Part shown: positions 9,248-18,438 of the stretch, piece after piece
Layout: every line of letters begins with the position of its first letter
How positions within the stretch are numbered: the stretch's first letter is position 1
From: an uncultured Lachnospiraceae bacterium
GTDB taxonomy: Bacteria; Bacillota; Clostridia; Lachnospirales; Lachnospiraceae
DNA length: 64,000 bases
Assembly (NCBI GenBank): GCA_902761585.1
Contig: CACWKX010000003.1
Span: 81,389-145,388, forward strand
Reading direction: 5' to 3'
Program-made: the position numbers and the translations under genes
The notes under the pieces: generated by a model
What the model saw: only the letters and a program-made list of their open reading frames with translations
Told to the model about the DNA's origin: nothing
Database searches by the model: none

Positions 9248-12200
9248 GTGGCACCATTGAGCGAATGGTACGATAACACAGTTTTTTATCATATCTATCC
9301 ACTGGGACTTCTGGGAGCGCCTCATGAGAATCAGGGAGGAGAGGTGGTTCACCGCCTCAGAAAGCTGAATGGATGGATTCCGCATATGAAGGATCTGCAT
9401 GTCGGGGCGATCTATATCGGACCGCTCTTTGAGTCATCCAGGCATGGGTACGACACAATCGATTACCGGATGGTGGACAGACGTCTTGGAGATCAGGAAG
9501 ATTTCAAGGCATTTGTACGCTCCTGTCATGAGGCAGGAATCCGGGTGGTCGTCGATGGAGTCTTCAACCATACAGGACGTGATTTTTTTGCATTTCGGGA
9601 TATCCAGAAGAATCGGGAGCAATCGAGATACAAGGACTGGTACAAGGGCATCAATTTTGGCTGGGACAGCGCTTATCACGACGGGTTTTCCTATGAGACG
9701 TGGCGAGGATCGGGCGATCTGGTCAACCTGAACCTCAGAAATCCGGAGGTGAAGGACTACCTGTTTGATGTGATTCGTTTCTGGATTGATTCGTTTGATA
9801 TTGACGGCATCCGGCTGGATTGTGCGGACTGCCTTGATTTTGATTTCCTCCGGGAGATGCGACGCATAGTCCTGGAGAAAAAACCGGATTTCTGGCTGAT
9901 GGGAGAGGTGATCCACGGTGACTATGCGCGCTGGGCAAATCCGGAGATGCTTCATTCTGTCACAAACTATGAGCTGAACAAGGGACTTTGGTCCGGACAT
10001 GAGTCGCACAATTACTTCGAGATCGCCCATACCATCCGTAGACAGTTCGATGAGAATGGTGGGATATACAGGGGGCGCGTGCTGTACTCCTTTGCAGACA
10101 ACCATGATGTTTCGAGGGTTGTGGAGAAGCTGAGTGACAAAAAACAGCTTTTCCCGCTGTATACGCTCCTTTACACACTGCCGGGAGATCCGTCCATATA
10201 TTACGGGTCAGAGTGGGGCATCGGCGGACGGAAGGAAGACGGAGACTGGGGGCTTCGGCCTCAGATCGATCTGGAGAAGATTCGTCAGAACCCGCCCATC
10301 CCGGGATTGGAAGAATTTCTTGAGAAGCTTGGAGGGCTCAGGCAGGAGTATCCGGTGATTGGAAATGGCCGGTACAGGGAACTGCTTCTGACAAACAGGC
10401 AGTATGCATTTGCGAGGATCGGAGATCAGGAAGCGGTTGTGGTCGCGGTCAATAACGACGATCAGCCTGCCGAGATGTGGATCCGGATTCCGGATGTTGG
10501 AGATACTGTGGTAGACCTGCTGTCGCTGGATGAGGTTACGAGGGAACAGGGACAGCTTCACGTCACGCTGCCGGCGGATGGCTGCGCAGTTTATCTGCTC
10601 AATCAGGGAGGAAGCGAAGCGATGAAAAAGAAACAGGCTGGGAAAACGGAGCCGAAGAAGGTGACGATGGCAGCGGAGCCAAAGAAGGTGACAGCGGCGC
10701 CTGAGCCAAAGAAGGTGACAGCGGCGCCTGAGCCAAAGAAGGTGACAGCGGCAGCGGAGCCAAAGAAGGTGACAGCGGCGCCTGAGCCAAAGAAGGTGAC
10801 AGCGGCGCCTGAGCCGAAGAAGGTGACAGCGGCAGCGGAGCCAAAGAAGGTGACAGCGGCGCCTGAGCCGAAGAAGGTGACAGCGGCAGCGGAGCCAAAG
10901 AAGGTGACAGTGGCGCCTGAGCCAAAGAAGGTAACAGCGGCGCCTGAGCCTAAGAAGAAAACGGCGGGGAAGGTTCCGGAGAAGGGGCCTGAATTTATCG
11001 GGGATCTGGATCAGTATCTGTTTGACAAGGGCGTTCATTATGACATCTATAAAAAGCTGGGTGCGCATCCCTCCACGTACAAGGGACGGAAAGGCATTCA
11101 CTTTGCCGTGTGGGCGCCCCATGCGGCGGCTGTCACGCTGATCGGGGAGTTCAACGGCTGGAACGAAAGCAACATCCCGATGGAGAAGAGAGAGCCCTCC
11201 GGGATTTGGGAGACGTTTGTCGAGTCGGCACAGCCGGGGCAAATGTACAAGTATCTGATCTACACACAGGATGGCAGAAAGCTGTACAAGGCTGATCCGT
11301 ATGCGAATCAGGCAGAGTACCGCCCGGGCACGGCGTCCATCATCGCGGATCTGAATCCAATCAAATGGACGGACGGGAGATGGATGAGAAGGCAGAATGA
11401 CTTTATTCAGGACAAGGCGCCGATTTCTATCTACGAGTGCCATATCGGGAGCTGGATGCGTCATCCGCACGGTGAACATGAGGATGGATTCTACAACTAC
11501 CGGTATTTTGCGCATTCCATCACCGACTACCTGATGAAGACAGGCTACACGCACGTCGAGCTGATGGGGATCGCGGAACATCCGTTTGATGGCTCCTGGG
11601 GGTATCAGGTGACGGGCTACTATGCGCCGACATCCCGGTACGGAACTCCGGAGGACTTCGCCTACATGGTGAATTATCTGCACAACCATGGCATTGGCGT
11701 GATTCTGGACTGGGTGCCCGCTCATTTTCCGAAGGACGCCCATGGACTGTCGGAGTTTGACGGAACACCGTGCTATGAATATGCGGATCCGCGCAAGGGA
11801 GAGCACCCGGACTGGGGGACAAAGGTCTTTGATTTTGGCAAGTCTGAGGTCAAGAACTTCCTGATCGCCAATGCACTGTACTGGATCGAAGAGTTCCATG
11901 TGGATGGTCTGCGGGTCGACGCGGTGGCGTCCATTCTGTATCTGGACTATGGCCGCAAGGACGGACAGTGGGTACCGAACAAGTATGGCGGAAATAAAAA
12001 TCTTGAGGCGATTGAGTTCTTCAAGCATCTGAATTCCGTCGTCAGGGGCAAGCACCCGGGTGTCATGATGATTGCCGAGGAATCGACGGCATGGCCAAAG
12101 GTCACGGGAAGGCCGGAGGACGATGGACTGGGCTTCTCAATGAAGTGGAACATGGGCTGGATGCATGACTTCCTCGAGTACATGAAGCTGGATCCGTATT

Positions 12201-12880
12201 TCCGCAAGTTCAATCATAACAAGATGACATTTGCGATGACGTACGCGTATTCCGAAAAGTACTGCCTGGTGCTCTCGCACGACGAGGTTGTCCACCTGAA
12301 GTGCTCGATGATCAACAAGATGCCGGGTCTCTACGATGACAAATTTGCCAATTTGAAGTGTGGGTATACATTCATGTTCGGGCATCCGGGCAAGAAGCTG
12401 CTGTTCATGGGACAGGATTTTGCGCAGGAGCGCGAATGGTCAGAGGACAGGGAACTGGATTGGTTCCTTCTTCAGCAGCCCAGGCACAGGCAGATGCTTG
12501 ACTTCGTGACAGAATTGTTGCATCTTTATAAAAATACGCCGGCTATGTATGAGGCAGACTGTGATCCGTGCGGATTTGAGTGGATCAATGCAGATGACGC
12601 AGACCGCAGCATCTACAGCTTCCTGCGCCATTCGGAGGATGGGAAGAGCAATCTGCTTTTTGTCATCAACTTTACGCCGGTAGCGCGGCCGGATTACCGC
12701 GTCGGCTGTGTGAAAAAGTGCACGTACCGGCTGGTGCTTGACGGAGACGAAGCACGCTTTGGCGGTCACGGGATGAACCATCCGGTGATGTACAAGGCTG
12801 TCGAGAGTGAATGCGATGGCAAACTGTATTCCTTCGCATATGACCTGCCGGCGTACGGAGTTGCGGTGTTCCGTTATTGA
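9248..12880 (+). CDS. glgB: Fused GH13 alpha-amylase and 1,4-alpha-glucan branching enzyme
   Basis: One open frame of 1210 codons joins two GH13 enzymes. Residues 1-455 are an alpha-amylase/maltodextrin-glucosidase-like domain: VVVDGVFNHTG, DGIRLDCAD (nucleophile D191), LMGEVI (acid E220), FADNHDVSR. Residues 468-575 are twelve 9-residue repeats EPKKVTAAP, basic and probably extended. Residues ~585-1210 are a GlgB-type branching enzyme with an N-terminal CBM48-like part (FAVWAPHAAAVTLIGEFNGW), GLRVDAVAS (D891), IAEESTAW (E944) and LSHDEVV. It should act on intracellular glycogen, coupling chain cutting and branching. GTG 9248 is chosen; TTG 9257 is possible. An in-frame ATG at 10622 with GGGAGG ten bases upstream could also give GlgB alone. 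Confidence 0.88.
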   Translation: MAPLSEWYDNTVFYHIYPLGLLGAPHENQGGEVVHRLRKLNGWIPHMKDLHVGAIYIGPLFESSRHGYDTIDYRMVDRRLGDQEDFKAFVRSCHEAGIRVVVDGVFNHTGRDFFAFRDIQKNREQSRYKDWYKGINFGWDSAYHDGFSYETWRGSGDLVNLNLRNPEVKDYLFDVIRFWIDSFDIDGIRLDCADCLDFDFLREMRRIVLEKKPDFWLMGEVIHGDYARWANPEMLHSVTNYELNKGLWSGHESHNYFEIAHTIRRQFDENGGIYRGRVLYSFADNHDVSRVVEKLSDKKQLFPLYTLLYTLPGDPSIYYGSEWGIGGRKEDGDWGLRPQIDLEKIRQNPPIPGLEEFLEKLGGLRQEYPVIGNGRYRELLLTNRQYAFARIGDQEAVVVAVNNDDQPAEMWIRIPDVGDTVVDLLSLDEVTREQGQLHVTLPADGCAVYLLNQGGSEAMKKKQAGKTEPKKVTMAAEPKKVTAAPEPKKVTAAPEPKKVTAAAEPKKVTAAPEPKKVTAAPEPKKVTAAAEPKKVTAAPEPKKVTAAAEPKKVTVAPEPKKVTAAPEPKKKTAGKVPEKGPEFIGDLDQYLFDKGVHYDIYKKLGAHPSTYKGRKGIHFAVWAPHAAAVTLIGEFNGWNESNIPMEKREPSGIWETFVESAQPGQMYKYLIYTQDGRKLYKADPYANQAEYRPGTASIIADLNPIKWTDGRWMRRQNDFIQDKAPISIYECHIGSWMRHPHGEHEDGFYNYRYFAHSITDYLMKTGYTHVELMGIAEHPFDGSWGYQVTGYYAPTSRYGTPEDFAYMVNYLHNHGIGVILDWVPAHFPKDAHGLSEFDGTPCYEYADPRKGEHPDWGTKVFDFGKSEVKNFLIANALYWIEEFHVDGLRVDAVASILYLDYGRKDGQWVPNKYGGNKNLEAIEFFKHLNSVVRGKHPGVMMIAEESTAWPKVTGRPEDDGLGFSMKWNMGWMHDFLEYMKLDPYFRKFNHNKMTFAMTYAYSEKYCLVLSHDEVVHLKCSMINKMPGLYDDKFANLKCGYTFMFGHPGKKLLFMGQDFAQEREWSEDRELDWFLLQQPRHRQMLDFVTELLHLYKNTPAMYEADCDPCGFEWINADDADRSIYSFLRHSEDGKSNLLFVINFTPVARPDYRVGCVKKCTYRLVLDGDEARFGGHGMNHPVMYKAVESECDGKLYSFAYDLPAYGVAVFRY
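10649..10972 (+). repeat. Twelve 27-bp tandem repeats (EPKKVTAAP linker)
   Basis: Twelve 27-bp units run from 10649 to 10972, each encoding EPKKVT followed by three variable small residues (AAP, AAA, MAA or VAP; the last unit reads EPKKKTAGK). They separate the two enzyme halves of the fusion. Confidence 0.93.
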
Positions 12881-12940
12881 GCAAGTGGCACCCGGCAGCG
12901 CGGGCGGCAGAATCTGCGGAAAGAATGGTAGGATATTAGC

Positions 12941-15001
12941 ATGAAAAATAACCCACGGATCAGATACAGCGGGAATCTGGGGATGCACTGGAGCTGGAGC
13001 GTCGTGCTGTCCCTTTCCCTCGTTGTGCTGGTGGCGCTCAATTTCAGGATCAGCACAAAAGCGGGCATTGTGACGCTGCTTTTTACCTGCTGCTACTTTG
13101 TGCTGATCCTCGGAGTCTATCTGTATTACCGGCCGAGAATTCTGAGAGGGCTGGTTGACTTTGCGACGAGCTTCGGGCAGAAACAGGAGGAAATCCTGCG
13201 TCAGATTGAGCTTCCCGTGACGATTGTGTCGGCGGATGGCCGGATTCTGTGGATGAATGACAGACTCTGCGAGCTGTCAAAGAAACCTGAGGACTACGAT
13301 AAGAATATCGACACTCTGTTTCCGGAGCTTCAGCAGGATACATTTCCGGCCGCGGAGTGGGATAAGGATGTGCAGGTCCATTATGAGAATATGGACTTTC
13401 GCGCTCACATGCAGCGGATCGTGATCGATGACCTGATTGACGGGACGGAGCTGATCTCCCGGGAAGCAAGGGACGGTGAGAGTAGTTATTTCTATATCAT
13501 CTATTTCCTGGATGAGACAGACCTGAATCGGCTGCGTCAGGAAAACCGGGATCAGCGGTTTGCAGTGGCACTGGTGGACCTGGACAATTATGATGAGGCG
13601 CTGGAGGGAGTTGACGAGGTGCACAGCTCCCTGATCAGTGTCCTGGTGGATCGGCAGATTATGAAGTACTTCACATCGTACGACTGTCTTCCTAAGAAAC
13701 TCGAGAAGGACAAGTACATGGTTGTCTTCAACCGGAAAAGCCTTGATTCGCTGATGGCCGATCATTTTTCTGTGCTGGAATCGGTCAAGACCATCAATAT
13801 TGGCAATGAAGTCAGTATTACGCTGAGCATCGGTGCAGGGATCGGCGGGAAAACCTATATCGAAAATTATGAGAAGGCCCGCTCAGCAATCGAGATGGCG
13901 CTGGGCAGAGGCGGTGACCAGGCGGTGGTCAACAATGCGTCCCAGATGACCTTCTTTGGCGGCAAATCCCAGAGGAATGAACAGCATACGCGTGTAAAGG
14001 CGCGCGTAAAGGCGCAGGCGATGCGTGAGATCATGATCACAAAGAACTCGGTGATCGCGATGGGGCATCGCTTTATGGATATGGACAGCCTTGGGGCAGC
14101 GGTTGGAATCTGCCGGGCGGCGCGGGCACTCGGAAAGCCGGCGCATATCGTGATGGGCACGGAGACCGGTTCGATCAGCCAGTGGCTGGAGCTTCTGAAG
14201 GAGAGCAAGGATTACAAGGATGGGTTGTTCATCAGTCATGACCAGGCGCTGGCGATGACCGATGAATCGACAGCCGTCATTGTCGTGGATACGAACCGGC
14301 CGTCGCTTCTGGAGTGTGGCGAGCTTTTAAACCGGACAGACACTGTGGTTGTGCTGGATCACCACAGACAGAACACGGAGAAGATCGAGAATGCTTCCCT
14401 GAGCTATATTGAGCCGTCGGCATCCTCCGCTTGTGAGATGATCGCCGAGATTCTACAGTATTTCGAGGAGAATGTCCGGCTCAGGAGCCTTGAGGCAGAT
14501 TGTATGTACGCCGGCATTCTCATCGATACCAACAATTTTGTGGCAAAGACAGGAGCCCGGACATTCGAGGCAGCGGCTTATCTGAGAAGAAGTGGTGCGG
14601 ATATCACGAGAGTCCGGAAGCTGCTTCGAGATGACATGGACAGTTATAAGGCGCGGGCCGAGGCAGTCCGGAATGCGGAGATCTATATGGGCGCCTATGC
14701 CATCTCGATCCTCCCGCCGGGAGGGCTCAAGAGTCCGAATGTGGTCGGTGCGCAGGCGGCAAATGAACTGCTGAACATTGTCGGCGTCAGGGCTTCATTT
14801 GTCCTGACTGACTATGAGAATGAGATCTTTATCAGCGCTCGGTCGATTGATGAGGCGAATGTCCAGCTCGTCATGGAGAAGCTGGGCGGTGGTGGGCATA
14901 TCAGCATGGCAGGCGCCCAGTTGAAGGGGATGAAGATTGAAGAGGCACGGGACAAACTGAAGGAAGTCCTGAAAGAGATGACAGACGAGAAGCTGATCTG
15001 A
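12941..15001 (+). CDS. gdpP: Cyclic-di-AMP phosphodiesterase GdpP (DHH family)
   Basis: The 686-residue protein has the full GdpP layout. Two N-terminal membrane segments (VVLSLSLVVLVALNF and LLFTCCYFVLILGVYLYY) are followed by a PAS-like domain (ILWMNDRLCELSKKPEDYD), a degenerate GGDEF domain (ITLSIGAGIGG) and a DHH-DHHA1 phosphodiesterase. DHH motifs are seen: AMGHRFMDMDSLGAA, VVDTNRPS and VVLDHHRQN; the DHHA1 end carries GGGGHISMAGA. It hydrolyses the second messenger c-di-AMP at the membrane, which controls K+ uptake and wall stress, fitting the K+ transporter gene earlier in the window. The order gdpP-rplI-dnaB is conserved in many Firmicutes. Confidence 0.95.
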   Translation: MKNNPRIRYSGNLGMHWSWSVVLSLSLVVLVALNFRISTKAGIVTLLFTCCYFVLILGVYLYYRPRILRGLVDFATSFGQKQEEILRQIELPVTIVSADGRILWMNDRLCELSKKPEDYDKNIDTLFPELQQDTFPAAEWDKDVQVHYENMDFRAHMQRIVIDDLIDGTELISREARDGESSYFYIIYFLDETDLNRLRQENRDQRFAVALVDLDNYDEALEGVDEVHSSLISVLVDRQIMKYFTSYDCLPKKLEKDKYMVVFNRKSLDSLMADHFSVLESVKTINIGNEVSITLSIGAGIGGKTYIENYEKARSAIEMALGRGGDQAVVNNASQMTFFGGKSQRNEQHTRVKARVKAQAMREIMITKNSVIAMGHRFMDMDSLGAAVGICRAARALGKPAHIVMGTETGSISQWLELLKESKDYKDGLFISHDQALAMTDESTAVIVVDTNRPSLLECGELLNRTDTVVVLDHHRQNTEKIENASLSYIEPSASSACEMIAEILQYFEENVRLRSLEADCMYAGILIDTNNFVAKTGARTFEAAAYLRRSGADITRVRKLLRDDMDSYKARAEAVRNAEIYMGAYAISILPPGGLKSPNVVGAQAANELLNIVGVRASFVLTDYENEIFISARSIDEANVQLVMEKLGGGGHISMAGAQLKGMKIEEARDKLKEVLKEMTDEKLI

Positions 15002-15098
15002 CTGCAAAGAACGGTCAGAGCAAGGCAGAAAGCCGGAAAGGAACGGTTTGGCAGCTGCGGCTGGAAGGCTCAGGCTGCGTGAGAGATGGAGGAGAATT

Positions 15099-15545
15099 AT
15101 GAAGGTCATTTTGCTGGAAGATGTGAAGAAGGTTGGAAAAAAGGGGGAGATCGTCGAGGTCTCTGACGCCTATGCAAGAAACGTTCTGATACGGAAAAAC
15201 CAGGGTGTGGAGGCGACCAGCGCGAATCTCAACACGCTGAAGCTGAAGAAAGCCAATGACGAGAAGGTTGCGGCTGAGAATCTTGCGGAGGCAGAGGCGC
15301 TGAAGAAGGAGATTGAGGAGAAGGCAGTGCTGCTCAAGGTCAAGACAGGGGAAGGCGGGAAGCTGTTCGGTTCGATTTCGAATGGGCAGATTGCGGATGC
15401 GATGAAGGAGCAGCTCGGGATCGGGATTGACCGCAGGAAGATCGTGATTGATGCGCCGATCAAGAACACGGGCGAGATGACTGTTGATGTCAAGCTTCAC
15501 CCGCAGGTGAAAGCGGAACTGAAAGTCAAGGTGGAAGCGCTCTGA
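15099..15545 (+). CDS. rplI: 50S ribosomal protein L9
   Basis: ATG 15099 follows GGAGGAG. The 148-residue product starts MKVILLEDVKKVGKKGEIV and carries the L9 N-terminal signature with AYARNVLIRKNQGVEA, then the long connecting helix and the C-terminal domain (VKTGEGGKLFGSISN). The length is normal for L9. Its stop overlaps the dnaB start by one base (TGATG), so translation is likely coupled. Confidence 0.97.
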   Translation: MKVILLEDVKKVGKKGEIVEVSDAYARNVLIRKNQGVEATSANLNTLKLKKANDEKVAAENLAEAEALKKEIEEKAVLLKVKTGEGGKLFGSISNGQIADAMKEQLGIGIDRRKIVIDAPIKNTGEMTVDVKLHPQVKAELKVKVEAL

Positions 15546-16897
15546 TGCCGGATGAGGAACTGATCAAAAGAATACTTCCTCATGACCAGGCAGCAGAATC
15601 ATCGGTCATCGGTTCCATGATGATGGACCCTGAGGCCATCTCTGTGGCACAGAAGTATCTGAGTCCGGAAGATTTCTATCAGAAGTCCTTCGGCCTGCTG
15701 TTTTCTGCCATCGTCTCTCTGGATAATGAGGGCCAGCCGGTCGACAGCGTGACGATTCAGAACAGACTCAGGGAAATGGACGCGCCGGAGAATATCGCAA
15801 CGGACAATTATCTGGCGCAGCTTGTCACAGCTGTCCCGACTTCGACGAATATCGAATATTATGCGAAGATCGTAGCGGACAAGTCCAGGCTGCGAACGAT
15901 GATCCGGACGATGGAATCTCTGACGAACAGCTGCTATCTGAACCGGGAGAGTGTCCAGGCGCTGATGGCGGAGACAGAGGAGAAGATGTTTCGGGTTCTC
16001 CAGACGAAGGAAAGCCAGGACTATGTACCGATCCAGGATGTGGTGATGGAGGAGATTTCAAAGATCTCCGCGGCGGCACGGCAGAATTCCAGTGTGACGG
16101 GACTGTCGACAGGCTTCGCGGATCTGGATTTCAAGACTTCCGGCTTCCAGCCGTCTGACCTGATCCTCATTGCCGCAAGACCGTCGATGGGGAAAACAGC
16201 ATTTGCCCTGAACATCGGGGATTATATGGCGATCCGACAGCATAAGAATGTCGCGATCTTCAGCCTGGAGATGTCGAAAGGGCAGCTTGTCCGCCGCCTG
16301 TTTGCGCAGGAGGCTAATATTGATGCCCAGAAGCTGAGGAATGGAAATCTGGCAAGCACCGAGTGGGACAGTCTGATTGCCGGTGCGGATATGATCGGCA
16401 AGTCCGGGCTGATCATTGATGATACGCCCGGCATCACGGTACCGGAAATGCGGAGCAAGTGCCGGAGATACAAGCTTGAACAGGGGCTTGATATCATTAT
16501 CATTGATTATCTGCAGCTGATGAGCGGTTCATCGAAGCGCAGCAGCGATTCCAGGCAGCAGGAAATATCAGAAATCTCAAGATCCCTCAAGGGGCTGGCC
16601 AGAGAGCTGAATGTCCCGGTCGTCGCGCTCTCGCAGCTCTCCCGCGCTGTTGAACAGAGGCCGGATCACAGACCGGTGCTCTCTGACCTCCGGGAGTCCG
16701 GTGCAATCGAGCAGGACGCCGATGTCGTCATGTTCCTCTACAGAGAGGATTACTACAAGCCGGACACTGAGCGGAAGGGGATTGCGGACTGCATTATCGC
16801 CAAACAGAGAAACGGGCCGCTGGGTGACGTGGAGCTGGCATGGCTGCCGGAGTACACCAAGTTCGCCTCAATCGAGCGAAGCATGCCGCAGGTGTAA
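15545..16897 (+). CDS. dnaB: Replicative DNA helicase DnaB
   Basis: The 450-residue protein has the DnaB N-terminal domain (PHDQAAESSVIGSMMMDPEAI) and a RecA-like helicase core with Walker A ARPSMGKTAFAL, Walker B IIIIDYLQLMSG, and the H4-type region VVALSQLSRAVEQR plus SDLRESGAIEQDAD. It is the hexameric helicase that unwinds DNA at replication forks. It starts on the last base of the rplI stop, with no separate ribosome site in the gap. No intein or insertion is seen. Confidence 0.97.
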   Translation: MPDEELIKRILPHDQAAESSVIGSMMMDPEAISVAQKYLSPEDFYQKSFGLLFSAIVSLDNEGQPVDSVTIQNRLREMDAPENIATDNYLAQLVTAVPTSTNIEYYAKIVADKSRLRTMIRTMESLTNSCYLNRESVQALMAETEEKMFRVLQTKESQDYVPIQDVVMEEISKISAAARQNSSVTGLSTGFADLDFKTSGFQPSDLILIAARPSMGKTAFALNIGDYMAIRQHKNVAIFSLEMSKGQLVRRLFAQEANIDAQKLRNGNLASTEWDSLIAGADMIGKSGLIIDDTPGITVPEMRSKCRRYKLEQGLDIIIIDYLQLMSGSSKRSSDSRQQEISEISRSLKGLARELNVPVVALSQLSRAVEQRPDHRPVLSDLRESGAIEQDADVVMFLYREDYYKPDTERKGIADCIIAKQRNGPLGDVELAWLPEYTKFASIERSMPQV

Positions 16898-17079
16898 GAA
16901 CCGGGCGGCCGCAGGGAAGTGTGCTTCACACACCTGTGCCTGGTATGTGCGGTGCGGCCTTGCCACAGGACACAGCCCGGATGGACAGCCGTAGATGATG
17001 GGAGGGGCGATCCATGCCGGCAGTCAATCGGGGATACGGAATCAGCACGGGAACGAAAGAGATCAGGAGACCAGAAAAC

Positions 17080-18183
17080 ATGAACAATGCGAGTGTAGAG
17101 GAATTTTTCGACAAGGTACTGACCGTCAGGCTGACGCCGGACAGGCAGGCACTGGATATCATTGACCAGACGCTTTTGCCGGGGACGGTGAAAAGGATCA
17201 ATCTCAGCACGAAGGAAGAGATCTGGGAGGCTATCAAGAAACTCAGAGTCCGCGGAGCGCCGGCGATCGGAGTAAGTGCCGCATACGGTATGGCTGTCCT
17301 GTCCTCCAGAAGCCAGGCAGCGGATTTTGATTCATTTTATAGTGAATTCAGGGCCAACAAGGAGTACCTTGCCTCCTCCAGACCGACAGCTGTCAATCTT
17401 TTCTGGGCACTGAACCGGATGGAGAAGACTCTTCTGGACAACCGGGCGAGGAGCATTCCGGAGATTCAGGAGATTCTCTATCATGAGGCAGACAGAATTC
17501 AGGCGGAGGATGTCCAGATCAGCCGGGATATCGGAGAGATCGGATTCGGCCTGCTGAAGGATCTGAAAAAGGAAGGGCGCCCGGTGGGGATTGAGACGCA
17601 CTGCAATGCCGGAACACTGGCAACTGCCAAGTATGGAACGGCGACTGCGCCGATGTACATTGCGCTGGAGCATGGCTGGAAGGGAACAGACATGCATGTC
17701 TACTGCGACGAGACCAGACCGCTGCTTCAGGGAGCCAGACTCACATCGTTCGAGGTTGCGTCGGCAGGCATCACCACGACTGTCCAGTGTGACAACATGG
17801 CTTCCAGCCTGATGAGAGCCGGGCTGATCGACATTATCTTTGTAGGCTGCGACCGTGTCGCAAGAAACGGTGATTTTGCGAACAAGATCGGTACATCCGG
17901 GCTTGCCATTATTGCAAAGCACTATGGCATCCCGTTCTATGTCTGCGCGCCGTCCTCGACGATTGATATGGAAACACCGTCTGGCGACCAGATTCCGATT
18001 GAGATGCGCGATCCGGATGAGGTCACGGAGATGTGGTATCAGGAGCGGATGGCACCGAAAAACGTGAACGTGTACAATCCGGCATTTGATGTCACAGATC
18101 ATTCCCTGATCACTGGAATGATCACAGAGAAGGGACTGTGCACAGCGCCATTTGAGGATGCGTTCCGGAAGATCGGGCTGTGA
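17080..18183 (+). CDS. mtnA: S-methyl-5-thioribose-1-phosphate isomerase
   Basis: The 367-residue product (start ATG 17080, AGGAGA nine bases upstream) belongs to the MtnA/eIF2B-alpha-like family: LDIIDQTLLPG, KLRVRGAPAIGVSAAYG, ETHCNAGTLAT with the catalytic Cys, and VGCDRVARNGDFANKIGT with the catalytic Asp. It isomerises methylthioribose-1-phosphate in methionine salvage. An upstream ATG at 17014 with GGGAGGGG would add 22 residues that do not resemble the family, so I prefer 17080. No other methionine-salvage gene is adjacent, so it may act in a partial pathway. Confidence 0.92.
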   Translation: MNNASVEEFFDKVLTVRLTPDRQALDIIDQTLLPGTVKRINLSTKEEIWEAIKKLRVRGAPAIGVSAAYGMAVLSSRSQAADFDSFYSEFRANKEYLASSRPTAVNLFWALNRMEKTLLDNRARSIPEIQEILYHEADRIQAEDVQISRDIGEIGFGLLKDLKKEGRPVGIETHCNAGTLATAKYGTATAPMYIALEHGWKGTDMHVYCDETRPLLQGARLTSFEVASAGITTTVQCDNMASSLMRAGLIDIIFVGCDRVARNGDFANKIGTSGLAIIAKHYGIPFYVCAPSSTIDMETPSGDQIPIEMRDPDEVTEMWYQERMAPKNVNVYNPAFDVTDHSLITGMITEKGLCTAPFEDAFRKIGL

Positions 18184-18212
18184 GAAAAAACGTTGTACCA
18201 TGTACGGTATTT

Positions 18213-18252
18213 GCAGAATGGGCTGGGTGCCTGCGCACCCAGCCCATTCTGC
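18213..18252 (+). other. Perfect 18-bp hairpin after mtnA
   Basis: Bases 18213-18230 pair without mismatch with 18235-18252 around the loop CTGC. The stem is GC-rich and would terminate or block ribosome/RNase movement, but no T-run follows, so it is either a non-standard terminator or an mRNA-end stabiliser. Confidence 0.7.
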
Positions 18253-18296
18253 GCCTGGCGCGCAGGGTACGCTGTTCCAGGATATATATGCATAAA

Positions 18297-18313
18297 TGTT
18301 ACAATAATGTTAA
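18297..18313 (+). promoter_or_regulatory. WalR-type box upstream of the first NlpC/P60 gene
   Basis: TGTTAC-AATAA-TGTTAA fits the published WalR/YycF consensus TGTWAH-N5-TGTWAH at every position. It lies 18 bases upstream of the -35 box, a position suited to activation. Confidence 0.6.
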
Positions 18314-18331
18314 AATATGAAGCCTAGAATC

Positions 18332-18360
18332 TTGACAATGCTCCGCATAGATGTTAACAT
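18332..18360 (+). promoter_or_regulatory. Sigma-A promoter for the first NlpC/P60 gene
   Basis: TTGACA at 18332-18337, 17-nt spacer, TAACAT at 18355-18360 (weak -10, as expected for an activated promoter). Confidence 0.65.
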
Positions 18361-18374
18361 AGCGACAGTTGATT

Positions 18375-18391
18375 TGTAACATATCCGTAAT
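18375..18391 (+). promoter_or_regulatory. Second, imperfect WalR-type box in the leader
   Basis: TGTAAC-ATATC-CGTAAT matches the WalR direct repeat with one mismatch (C for T at the start of the second half). It lies downstream of the predicted transcription start. Confidence 0.4.
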
Positions 18392-18438
18392 ATTTGAAAC
18401 GAATTCGAAAGAATATGGAAATCAAGGGGGCATGGCCA

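Noticed and set aside
10649..10972. CRISPR array
   Set aside because: The 27-bp units are contiguous without spacers and are in-frame coding repeats.
10208..12055. 615-codon minus-strand frame over the amylase-GlgB gene
   Set aside because: Shadow of the repeat-rich coding strand (Leu/Arg repeats mirror the EPKK repeats).
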